This document shows, in pieces, positions 24,771-32,141 of a DNA stretch of 32,141 bases. A program made the translations under genes and the position numbers. Location: NCBI GenBank assembly GCA_947466075.1, contig CANIBP010000064.1, forward strand, positions 1-32,141, in the 5' to 3' direction. Origin of the DNA: Verrucomicrobiaceae bacterium. GTDB lineage: Bacteria; Verrucomicrobiota; Verrucomicrobiia; Verrucomicrobiales; Verrucomicrobiaceae. The notes beneath the pieces were generated by a model that saw only the letters and a list, made by a program, of their open reading frames with translations, searched no databases and was not told where the DNA came from. Numbering within the stretch: the first letter of the stretch is position 1; each line of letters starts with the position of its first letter.

Positions 24771-26528
24771 TCACTCTTTTGGGAGGTTCCAAAATGTCCC
24801 TGCAATGAAACAGTTCGATCCGCTGGAGTTGAAGTAATAGACGGTGAAGATGCGTCCGTCGGCGAGCTGAACTGACACGGGATAGCCGAGATCTTTGCTG
24901 ATTACCTTGGCCGGTTGCGCATCAGCAGTGCCGCCATCCATGCGGATGACAATTTCATTGTTGATGTCCCAGGTTTTGCCGTTGTCGCTGCTGAGGCAGG
25001 CGCGCACGCCCCAGGGTTGTCGCCGGTAGCCGTAACTCATCAGCAATCGACCATCACGCAGACGCAGAAGATGCTGCGGGTAGCCCCAGACGGGAGTTTT
25101 GATGATGGGATCCCACGTTTTACCACGATCCGAGGAGCGGATGATGCGCGCGAATCCATCCAAGTCCACGCGAGCGGTGAAGATCCAGAACTTCTCCGGC
25201 ACGACGCAAATGAATGGCTCATCGAGCCAGACGTAATCCATCGGACCTGGCATGTAGGCGGTGTAAGTGGCGATACCTGCTGGATCCCATGACAATCCTT
25301 TGTCCTTGGAGCGGTAGGCGGCATTGGCGAGAAGACGTATGGGCCTGGAGCCAACGGTGCGACCCACGGCGACTTCGAGCGGGTGAACCTCAATGCGCGT
25401 CAGCTCATTCTGCACGGTGCGCTTGAGCGCTCCATAAACGATGTGTCCATCCTCGTCCTCCACGGCACCGTGGGGTCCAAAAACTGGCGTGAGCTGCGGC
25501 TTGCTCCAGGATTGGGCATTGTCCGTGGACGTGCTGATGCAGTCTGAGGATGTCAGCAGGACGGTGCCGTCAGACATCTGAAAGATGCTGGGATCACGAT
25601 CATCCATGTTCGGCCTGTCCAGAGCGGACACGCGCGGCAGCCAAGTCCTGCCTCCATCGGCGGACCGACTCAGACTTACCTTTCCCGTGGGCTCGTGGTT
25701 GTGAATCGTTCCCTCACGGTAGACCACGGCGAGATCGCCATTCTTGAGCAGCGCCACCCCAGGAAAGGAGAAGTGCTTTCCTTCTTCTTTCACGATGTCC
25801 ACGTGGTCCGTCGCCACCCAGCGCGTCACCTTGCGAATGCGGGGATCTGAAGGTGATCCCGCTGACTGTGAAGGGTTCGCTGGCTCCGAGGTGAGGAATC
25901 CTTTGTCTGTCGGCACGAGGCGGAATCCCGAGAGGTAAACAGGCTTCCCCACGCTACGAAGGATGATCTTTCGCCCGGTAAGGTTCCATGCGTGGCAGGC
26001 CATCACCTCCAGCCCAAAATGATAGTTCGGAAAGCCCTTCGCACCCACGATTTCGCGTTTGCTTCCATCGTCCAGTTCCAGGGTGAAGGCCATTGGCAGA
26101 GGGTCCTCAGGCTTAGCTGTAGCGCCCTTGGCACCACCGCCATCGACTGCGTGGACCTCTGCGTAGATGTCGTAATTGCCCTCCACTCCCAGATCCAAAG
26201 TGAGATCTGGAGCGCCAGTGCGCCAGTTCAACATGCTAGTAGGACAGCGCAGCTCGGGCGGGCCATTCGGTGTGCGCAGGAGCCAGCATTTTTCTTTGAC
26301 TACGTCCGTGCTGATTCCCGATGTCGGTTGAACCTTGTCCGCTTCAATCAGCTTCCCGATATCCAAACGAATCTCCTCGGCGGGCGAGTAGTCTGACATC
26401 TCGATTTTTTGCAGCTCCGACGTCGGCTTGAAGCCGCTAGCAGAAGCTGGCGTGTCGGTAGCAGGGAGCGCGGTGAGTGCCGCGAGAAGCAGGATAGCTG
26501 GGAGTGCGGGAGGATGTTTCATGTTCAT
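24771..26528 (-). CDS. Secreted sialidase-family (BNR/Asp-box) protein with N-terminal beta-sandwich module
   Basis: The 585-residue product has a signal peptide (HPPALPAILLLAALTALPAT), a module of about residues 45-210 that looks like a carbohydrate-binding beta-sandwich (PDLTLDLGVEGNYDIYAEVH), and a six-bladed propeller with Asp boxes SRSADGGRTW, STSTDNAQSW, YRSKDKGLSW, IRSSDRGKTW and LSSDNGKTW. The FRIP motif is replaced by SFPGVALLKNG, lacking its Arg, so it may bind or cleave something other than sialic acid. Its gene follows the DUF4838 gene by 62 bases. The Met pair MNM leaves two possible starts (26528 or 26522). Confidence 0.9.
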   Translation of the reverse strand: MNMKHPPALPAILLLAALTALPATDTPASASGFKPTSELQKIEMSDYSPAEEIRLDIGKLIEADKVQPTSGISTDVVKEKCWLLRTPNGPPELRCPTSMLNWRTGAPDLTLDLGVEGNYDIYAEVHAVDGGGAKGATAKPEDPLPMAFTLELDDGSKREIVGAKGFPNYHFGLEVMACHAWNLTGRKIILRSVGKPVYLSGFRLVPTDKGFLTSEPANPSQSAGSPSDPRIRKVTRWVATDHVDIVKEEGKHFSFPGVALLKNGDLAVVYREGTIHNHEPTGKVSLSRSADGGRTWLPRVSALDRPNMDDRDPSIFQMSDGTVLLTSSDCISTSTDNAQSWSKPQLTPVFGPHGAVEDEDGHIVYGALKRTVQNELTRIEVHPLEVAVGRTVGSRPIRLLANAAYRSKDKGLSWDPAGIATYTAYMPGPMDYVWLDEPFICVVPEKFWIFTARVDLDGFARIIRSSDRGKTWDPIIKTPVWGYPQHLLRLRDGRLLMSYGYRRQPWGVRACLSSDNGKTWDINNEIVIRMDGGTADAQPAKVISKDLGYPVSVQLADGRIFTVYYFNSSGSNCFIAGTFWNLPKE

Positions 26529-26590
26529 AGAGCTGAGTCGAGAAAGACTCGTGAGTTATAAGTGTTTTGATCTTGGCATCGCTTTCAAGG

Positions 26591-28978
26591 CTACTTCACA
26601 AGGATGATGCGATCACAGAGCACCAGGTCTTCCTTCGCCGTGCCGCCGTAGGTGGGGCCGTCGATTTTCAAAGAGACCCAGGCTTCCCATTGATTCGAGG
26701 TGCCAGGCTCATAGAGGCGCTCGCCGAGTTGCTGATTCGTGGCCCAGCTTTTGGCCGAGAACCAAATCCAGGAATCCTGGGTCAGGGTGATGGGTCCCAG
26801 TTTGTAGAGGCGGTATTTGCCGGGCGTGATGTCTTTCTGCTCCAGACGAATCCCCGCGCCTCCTTTGCCTTTGGGCGGTTGCCGCGATTCCCATTGGTAG
26901 AAGCCCATTCGAAATGGCATGTCGGGCAGATGAATGGTCGTGGCGTAGCCCCAGGCGGCTTCGGCATCCTTCACGGTCAGTGGTCCGCTCTGCCGGCCTG
27001 AGTTCGTGGGCACATAGGTCTGGATGCGGGAGCGGTCGATGCCATTGAACTCGGCTGGGAGGGGCTTCTCCACGCCACCACCCTCGATGATGGCCATGAA
27101 ATCGGCTAGCGCTCCAGGAGCAAAAGGTCGAGGGCTGGCGGCTTTGATGCGGTTGGCGAATACGGTGGCGTCCTGGAAGTAGTCCGGGTGGGATTGGCGC
27201 AGTTTGAACCATTTCCATAGGCTGGCGAAATCCAACTCCCGTCGCAGCAGGCGGACATTGATCAACGGCTCTGGCAATGCGGCGACTTTGGCCTCCATGT
27301 CGTCGAAACGGCGCTGCCAGCGATGGATGTTCGCCTCTGTCAGGTAGGGGAAGATCTTGTCTTCAAAACGATGCCCCGGCGTGTAAGTGACACCTTGTGG
27401 CAGTTCGCGCATCGCCTCGCGGCCTTGCTCCAGCTCCTCCAGATAAAGACGGGCGAGTTCGGCAGCGGGGCCGTATTGGTGATCAGTGAACACGCGGATC
27501 AGCGCGTCGGTGTCGCAGTTCACATCCTGCATGAGTTTGCGGATGAGAAAGCTCTGCAACTCGCTGAGACCGGAGCGGTCGCTCACGCCGCGATGGTCGG
27601 TGAAGACGCCTTCGACACCGGCCTGATGCATGAGTCGTATCTGGTTGATGTTGCGCCGGAGATTGCCGACCGGCAGCACTTCGCCGCTGCCCCACGTATT
27701 CGGATACAGCCACGCCCAAAGATGCGAGGTGATGCGGCCCCAGGCCTGGAGATCACGATAGGTCTCCTGCACCCTGGCATCGGGATGATGCCAGTCGGCG
27801 AAAAAGCAGTCTTCGATCGGCGCGAAGGAGATGATCAGATTCTCCGGCAGTCTATCGCCAGCGGTCAGCGTGGGCGGTTTCTGCGTCTGGCTGCGGCGGT
27901 AGGCCAGTGTCTTGACGAATTTCCCGGGATGCTGCTTTTGCATGAGCCCACAGAGTTCGATGAGGTAATCGTAGATCGGTCCGCCTGGGCTTTGATATTT
28001 CTTCTCCAGTGCCTTGCAGTCCGAGCAGTAGCAGAAAGCGTCCGGATTGTCGGCCGCGTCCACCGTGATGATGTCGTTTCCGGGGGCGATGGCGATGTGT
28101 TTGAGGATGTTGCGCGTCAGTTCCTGCCGCAGTGCGGGATTGCTGAAACACAATTGCAGCCCGGTTGTGCGCTTGCCGTTGGCGTGCATGCTGAAGAACT
28201 CGGGATTCGTCGCGAAGTAATCCATCCGCTCCATCCACGGAAATGACTTTGAGTAAACCGTGTCCGGCGTGGGCGGGATGTAGGCAAATGAGCTGTGCAC
28301 GAACTTATCGTTGCGCAGATAAGGCACGAAGCTGGCCTCCGACCGGCTCCCCCATCTCTCGGATGCCATGTTCATACCGTTCTGATAATAGAATTGCGGG
28401 TCACCGATCAGCCCCACCTCGCGGGAGCGGAACGAGAACCCGCGCTTTCGCTCGAACGGCTTCAGCGACACCGTCGGCGCAGTGGGAATGACCGGCTTCT
28501 CAAACACCGAATACCAGCGCCAGCCCAGCGAGGTCTCCAGGAACTCCATCACCGCACTCAGGTTGCCGTGAACGCCTTTGCCATAGAGAAAAATGTCGCC
28601 ACCTTTGCTCCGGGAAACATGTTCCTGGTCCTTGAGCGCGGCCAGCGGATCGCCACCCAGCGGATCGCCACCCAGCGGATCGCCGCCCAGCGGATCGCCG
28701 CCCAGCTTCTCCTTCACCGATGCGCTGATGCCGACATAAAGATAAGGACCTCCGCCGTTCACCTTGTCCGCCTCCACTATCGGGAACTCCGCGCCTGTGA
28801 TCTGCCTGAGATATTCCGACAGCTTGGTCACCGCGTAGTCATCCACCGGCGAAGGATTCGCTGGCTTCACGATGCGGAAGTCGGTTCTGCCATCCGTTGA
28901 CAGTGCGAGGTCAGCGGCAGGGAGTGCCGCCAGTGGGGTCAGCAGCAGGGTGGCGAAGAGTGTGAGGGTGTGTTTCAT
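26591..28978 (-). CDS. Secreted DUF4838 protein (alpha-glucuronidase-like architecture)
   Basis: The 795-residue product has a signal peptide (MKHTLTLFATLLLTPLAALP-AA). Residues about 25-170 form the N-terminal glycosidase accessory domain also found before GH67 and GH20 enzymes (YAVTKLSEYLRQITGAEFPI, YLYVGISASVKEKLGG). Residues about 180-560 form the DUF4838 TIM-barrel-like core, with the family's Cys cluster FCYCSDCKAL and HLWAWLYPNTWG. A beta-sandwich of about 100 residues closes the protein. A glycoside hydrolase role is likely from architecture, but no substrate is established for the family. A 15-base tandem repeat lies in the N-terminal domain. The gene is 36 bases behind the SGNH hydrolase. 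Confidence 0.9.
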   Translation of the reverse strand: MKHTLTLFATLLLTPLAALPAADLALSTDGRTDFRIVKPANPSPVDDYAVTKLSEYLRQITGAEFPIVEADKVNGGGPYLYVGISASVKEKLGGDPLGGDPLGGDPLGGDPLAALKDQEHVSRSKGGDIFLYGKGVHGNLSAVMEFLETSLGWRWYSVFEKPVIPTAPTVSLKPFERKRGFSFRSREVGLIGDPQFYYQNGMNMASERWGSRSEASFVPYLRNDKFVHSSFAYIPPTPDTVYSKSFPWMERMDYFATNPEFFSMHANGKRTTGLQLCFSNPALRQELTRNILKHIAIAPGNDIITVDAADNPDAFCYCSDCKALEKKYQSPGGPIYDYLIELCGLMQKQHPGKFVKTLAYRRSQTQKPPTLTAGDRLPENLIISFAPIEDCFFADWHHPDARVQETYRDLQAWGRITSHLWAWLYPNTWGSGEVLPVGNLRRNINQIRLMHQAGVEGVFTDHRGVSDRSGLSELQSFLIRKLMQDVNCDTDALIRVFTDHQYGPAAELARLYLEELEQGREAMRELPQGVTYTPGHRFEDKIFPYLTEANIHRWQRRFDDMEAKVAALPEPLINVRLLRRELDFASLWKWFKLRQSHPDYFQDATVFANRIKAASPRPFAPGALADFMAIIEGGGVEKPLPAEFNGIDRSRIQTYVPTNSGRQSGPLTVKDAEAAWGYATTIHLPDMPFRMGFYQWESRQPPKGKGGAGIRLEQKDITPGKYRLYKLGPITLTQDSWIWFSAKSWATNQQLGERLYEPGTSNQWEAWVSLKIDGPTYGGTAKEDLVLCDRIILVK
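28643..28702 (-). repeat. Four tandem 15-base units encoding GGDPL repeats
   Basis: Units of cagcggatcgccacc or cagcggatcgccgcc (plus strand), two of each, encode a run of GGDPL in the DUF4838 protein. All units preserve the frame. The near-identity of the units points to recent slipped-strand expansion, so copy number may vary between strains. Confidence 0.95.
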
Positions 28979-29014
28979 GAATTAGGAGGTGCTGAGAAGG
29001 AAATGTTGCTGTGA

Positions 29015-29851
29015 CTATTTTTTCGCTCGCCGCTCACGAATGACTGGTGCGAGGAACTTGGCCGTCTCGGCGGCGATGACGTTGTAGCCGGCGATGTTGG
29101 GGTGGCGGTCACTGAACCAGCCTGGGAGGTGGCCAAAGATGGCATCGAGGCGGTTGTCGAGCACGACGACTTTGGGATCGGCTTCCGTGTTGACATAGGG
29201 TTGGGCGATTCTGCGGAGGTTCTCGGGAATCTTGGAGAGCGGATAGCGGCGGTAGTTCAACGTGTCGGGGCCGCGTTTGAGTGCGGCGGCATAGAGCGGG
29301 TAGATGTCGAAGAGGGTGAGCTTCTCCTCGCTGGCGACGGCGCGGATGAGGCTATTGATTTTCGTGCTGGTCTTTTCATCGGCGAAGGGAATCACCGTCA
29401 TTGGAATCAGCCTCGCTTGTGGATGATCGGCATGCAGCTTTGCCAGCAATTCCTGATAGTCCTTCGGGAAATTCGCTGCAAAATTGTCACGCTTCGATTC
29501 GTCGTTCAGCCCGTAGCGAATGAAAATGTAATCGATCCCGGGCAGCTTCGACGCCTGCTTTTCGTAGCGGCCCGAATCGATCAGCCCTCGAATGAACTCA
29601 CCGCTAAGTCCCAGATTGATCATGTTCGTGGGTGGCAGATCGGCCTCAGCAGTGAGCAGGAGCCGGATCATGTCCTCAAATTGCGGCTCTTTCGGTGCGA
29701 CTACCCTCGGCATTCCCGCTGCAGTGGAGCTATCGCCGAGGAGCAGGATTTGGATTTTGCCCTCGTGCTCCGCTCGCGCTGTCGCAAACGTGAAGGCGAA
29801 GATGGACAGGGTGGCAAGGCTGATGCGGAGGAATGAGGGTCGGTGTGTCAT
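29015..29851 (-). CDS. Secreted SGNH/GDSL hydrolase
   Basis: The 278-residue product has a signal peptide (about residues 1-27, ending TFATARA) and the four SGNH blocks: Ser41 in LLLGDSSTAAG, Gly in INLGLSGEFIRG, Asn in FIRYGLNDES and Asp248-x-His250 in SDRHPNIAGY. The family includes sugar O-acetylesterases (sialate and xylan), lysophospholipases and rhamnogalacturonan acetylesterases. The setting among sialidase-fold and ceramidase-like genes fits a sugar or lipid deacylase, which is inference. It begins 27 bases behind the ceramidase-like gene. Confidence 0.92.
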   Translation of the reverse strand: MTHRPSFLRISLATLSIFAFTFATARAEHEGKIQILLLGDSSTAAGMPRVVAPKEPQFEDMIRLLLTAEADLPPTNMINLGLSGEFIRGLIDSGRYEKQASKLPGIDYIFIRYGLNDESKRDNFAANFPKDYQELLAKLHADHPQARLIPMTVIPFADEKTSTKINSLIRAVASEEKLTLFDIYPLYAAALKRGPDTLNYRRYPLSKIPENLRRIAQPYVNTEADPKVVVLDNRLDAIFGHLPGWFSDRHPNIAGYNVIAAETAKFLAPVIRERRAKK

Positions 29852-29878
29852 GGTTCGTAAATGGGTGAGCGTGCGCTG

Positions 29879-31339
29879 CTATTTGCTTTTCGCGGTGAGT
29901 TCCGCGGTCATCTCCAGCAGCGCGTCCATGATCTTCACGGAGGCTTGTGGCTCCAGGTAGTTCGTGCCGGGCCAGGTTTCGTAGCCGCCGAGTTCGAAGT
30001 GCCGTGGCGTGGGCAGGTAGCCGTAGTAGCCGTTCGCGAGTTCCACCATGAAGGAGTGGGCGAATGGGTTGCGCTTTTTGAACTCGATCCCTGTCTCCGC
30101 AAAGGTCTCGCAGGGCGACGTGCCGATGGAGAGGTCGCCGATGCGCAGCACTTGCACGGGGGCTTTGGTTTCTGGGCTGGCATTGGCGAGGCGTTGCACG
30201 CGACCGGCATACACAGTGGTGATGTCGGCTTTGCTTTGAATGCGGAGCGCCTTGGCCTCGGTTTCCTTAGCCCAGGCGAGCAGCTCGGGCTCCACTTTGC
30301 GCCAGGCGATGCCGAGTTCGCGATAGCGCGCATCCAGCGACGCGCTGTCTTTCCACGTTGCTTGCGCGAGTGCTGCGTTGACTTTGCTGGCTACATCCTC
30401 AGCGACATAGCGCATCTGCTCATACGGCGGCTTGCGGAGGCGCGGCGTGCGGAAGTTGTTGTTGTTGATGTCGCCGCTGGTGCCATTGGCCATCAGCGCG
30501 ACAAAGGGCGGATCGCTCTCGCCTCCTTGCTGGAGCTTCTTCAGCGCCTCGCAATACACGCCGTAGTAGTCGGCGGAGATGTGACCGGTTCCGACGCCGC
30601 CTACATAGTGCAGCGAGTAGGCGGAGAAGACGGAAATCAGCCGACCCGCAGGCTCACGCAGCGCGATGAAGGACACGGTGGGATCTGTCGGTCCGGCGGG
30701 CTCGACGAGATCGGGGCTGCCTCCAGGCGGGTTCATCTTCACCTTGTCCTTCGTGCCACCAAACGGGGTCACCGGCACCGTGCCCTCCTTCATGAACCAG
30801 CGCCGATTGAAGACATGCTCGGGCACATCGACGCTGCCAAACGCGATCTCCGCAGGCCGCAAAACATTCACCGCGCGGCGCACACCATCGGCGATGCGGC
30901 GCGCGACAAAGCGCTGGTAGTCGGTGAGTTCATGATCGGAGTAGAAACCGCGCGGAGGCGCTCCAATCGCATTGCCGGCACTATGCGTGTGCGTGGCAGA
31001 GATCAGCACATTCGCCGCCGGAATGCCGGTCGCATCCTCGATCAGCTTGCGCGCCTCGATCGAGACACAGCGATGCAGTGCGAGCAGATCGCAGACGACG
31101 AGGACGACCTTTGTTTTGCCATCGTCGAGCACGAGGCAGCGCGCATGAAGTTCGTCATGAATGTGGGTCGCGGGGAACGGCAGGAACCCTCCCACGATGT
31201 CGATGCCAAGCTCCGGTGTGATGTTGCTAGTCGCGGCACCAGCAAGGAGCTTCGCCGCAGGAGCGTCTGCTGCGCTGGCAACGGAACCAAGGCCAAGCAG
31301 GACGGCAGCGACGAGTGGGAGGAGTGTTCGTGGAGACAT
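29879..31339 (-). CDS. Neutral/alkaline ceramidase-like secreted protein
   Basis: The 486-residue product has a signal peptide (LLPLVAAVLLGLGSVASAAD) and the N-terminal domain of the neutral ceramidase family (Pfam PF04734): GAATSNITPELGIDIVGG, zinc-site motif ISATHTHSAG, a second candidate zinc His in SAYSLHYVGG, and MANGTSGDINNNNFR, corresponding to the catalytic-loop GTxGD region. Classical ceramidases are longer (about 650-700 residues) because of a C-terminal Ig-like domain, which is absent here. Many short bacterial relatives have no proven substrate, so hydrolysis of ceramide is a possibility, not a finding. It starts 17 bases after the amidohydrolase gene. Confidence 0.88.
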   Translation of the reverse strand: MSPRTLLPLVAAVLLGLGSVASAADAPAAKLLAGAATSNITPELGIDIVGGFLPFPATHIHDELHARCLVLDDGKTKVVLVVCDLLALHRCVSIEARKLIEDATGIPAANVLISATHTHSAGNAIGAPPRGFYSDHELTDYQRFVARRIADGVRRAVNVLRPAEIAFGSVDVPEHVFNRRWFMKEGTVPVTPFGGTKDKVKMNPPGGSPDLVEPAGPTDPTVSFIALREPAGRLISVFSAYSLHYVGGVGTGHISADYYGVYCEALKKLQQGGESDPPFVALMANGTSGDINNNNFRTPRLRKPPYEQMRYVAEDVASKVNAALAQATWKDSASLDARYRELGIAWRKVEPELLAWAKETEAKALRIQSKADITTVYAGRVQRLANASPETKAPVQVLRIGDLSIGTSPCETFAETGIEFKKRNPFAHSFMVELANGYYGYLPTPRHFELGGYETWPGTNYLEPQASVKIMDALLEMTAELTAKSK

Positions 31340-31356
31340 GGCTTTGTTGGTTTGCT

Positions 31357-32141
31357 TTACTTGCTCGTCTCAGCGGTCCAGATGGGCTTGCCATCGAGCC
31401 ATGTCTCGCGCACTTGCGTGGTCTTGAAATCGTCGAGCGGGCAGGTGAGCACGTCGCGGTCGAGGATGATGAAGTCGGCGCGCTTGCCAGCTTCGAGTGA
31501 ACCGGTTTCTTTTTCGAGGAACAGAATCTTTGCGTTGTTGATCGTGTAGAGCCGGATCGCTTCCTCGCGGGTGAGGCCGCCTTCGAGATGCAGCTGTGTG
31601 TCTAGGTAGCGGCATTTTCTCGCGACGGCGATCCACATCCCGAGCCATGGGTTGTAGGGATTGATGGAACGCAGGCTACCGATTTTCTGCATGTGATCGC
31701 TGCCGCCGCCCACGGTCACTTTCGCATCGAACAGCGCGCGCAGCGGTTGGAAGCGGCTCATGCGTTCGTTGCCGAATTGCTTCACCAGGGTGGCACCGTC
31801 GAGGTGGAACCAGATCGGCTGCATGTCGATCGCCACGCCCAGTCGTGCGGCCTGCGCGATGCTTTGGGGCGTCATGAAATTGCAGTGCGTGATGCACGGG
31901 CGCGACTCGCGGAGGGGCGTGTCCTTGCTCACCTCGTCATACGTGTCGAGCAGCAGCTTCACCGCGCCATCGCCGACACTGTGGGCGGTGAATTGCAAGC
32001 CTGCGCCTGCGACCTTGCGCACCATCTTCGCGAGATGCTCACTCGGGGTGCGCTGCACGCCGCGATAGTCCTTGTCCGTGATGCCGTAGATGCGGCTTAC
32101 GCCCCACGGTTCCAGCATCAGCGCGCTGCCGGTGAGCATGC
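31357..32141 (-). CDS. Amidohydrolase family protein (YtcJ-like), C-terminal part
   Basis: The frame is open to the right edge, so only the last roughly 260 residues are present; the Met at 32139 is unlikely to be the real start. The segment shows the metal-dependent hydrolase barrel of the YtcJ/amidohydrolase-3 group: FTAHSVGDGAVKLLLDTYDE, CITHCNFMTPQSI, VTVGGGSDHMQKIG (the conserved Asp), and the ending KRADFIILDRDVLTCPLDDF with a final beta-strand VRETWLDGKPIW. The N-terminal HxH ligand is outside the window. Members hydrolyse N-acyl or related C-N bonds. It is the first visible gene of the seven-gene hydrolase run. Confidence 0.9.
   Translation of the reverse strand, partial: MLTGSALMLEPWGVSRIYGITDKDYRGVQRTPSEHLAKMVRKVAGAGLQFTAHSVGDGAVKLLLDTYDEVSKDTPLRESRPCITHCNFMTPQSIAQAARLGVAIDMQPIWFHLDGATLVKQFGNERMSRFQPLRALFDAKVTVGGGSDHMQKIGSLRSINPYNPWLGMWIAVARKCRYLDTQLHLEGGLTREEAIRLYTINNAKILFLEKETGSLEAGKRADFIILDRDVLTCPLDDFKTTQVRETWLDGKPIWTAETSK

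Noticed and set aside
24670..24792. Upstream start for the TPR-SGNH gene
   Set aside because: It would add a basic 41-residue stretch in front of a clear signal peptide and overlap the end of the preceding gene.
29861..31549. 562-residue plus-strand ORF
   Set aside because: It is antisense to the ceramidase-like gene and part of the amidohydrolase gene, and has no recognisable domain.
1..32141. tRNA or rRNA genes
   Set aside because: No cloverleaf with a T-arm GTTCRA pattern and acceptor pairing, and no rRNA-like stretch, was noticed by eye. A tRNAscan run would be decisive.

Overview
The window most likely comes from a verrucomicrobial chromosome (Verrucomicrobiaceae / Prosthecobacter-like). 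The reasons are a moderately high GC content, a secreted formylglycine sulfatase, a long series of secreted glycan- and ester-hydrolase genes, a remnant that looks like the C-terminus of a c-type cytochrome, and start codons that mostly lack a Shine-Dalgarno sequence. This taxonomic call is an inference from gene content. No rRNA or tRNA gene, CRISPR array or intact transposase was seen.

Region 1 (1-4343) is accessory, AT-richer than the rest, and read entirely on the minus strand. It holds a two-gene cassette (a Gly-rich beta-repeat gene followed after 13 bases by a gene whose product starts MPRKDYIP) present once nearly complete (3201-4343) and once as a fragment cut by the window edge (1-236). 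Between the copies lie a low-complexity protein (26 tetrapeptide SDGx units, then 25 serines, a PKD-like domain and a possible transglutaminase-like domain), a small secreted protein with a Trp-rich tail, and a chimeric ORF made by recombination with the cassette. The upstream gene of the complete copy carries a -1 frameshift. Positions 4344-4775 hold no convincing gene but contain a structured palindromic element.

Region 2 (4776-20828) is ordinary housekeeping: RNase R, a YkgJ-type Cys-cluster protein, a GT4 glycosyltransferase and Hsp33 in one minus-strand run; an AraC regulator; prfB with a canonical programmed +1 frameshift; a short RecO; a periplasmic glutathione peroxidase; an ABC ATPase with a membrane-anchored partner; a sulfatase; an M48 protease; an AI-2E-family (PerM) permease; and ClpB.

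Region 3 (20870-32141) is a minus-strand run of seven closely spaced genes, all with export signals where the N-terminus is visible: an amidohydrolase (cut by the window edge), a neutral-ceramidase-like protein, an SGNH hydrolase, a DUF4838 protein, a sialidase-fold protein, a TPR-SGNH fusion and a sialidase-fold/subtilisin fusion. Together they look like an extracytoplasmic machinery for taking apart a complex glycoconjugate; a sialylated or O-acylated glycolipid is one reading. The last gene is followed directly, in frame after its stop codon, by a 32-codon remnant resembling the end of a c-type cytochrome. The fusion protein and the duplicated left-hand cassette are the two most unusual things in the window.
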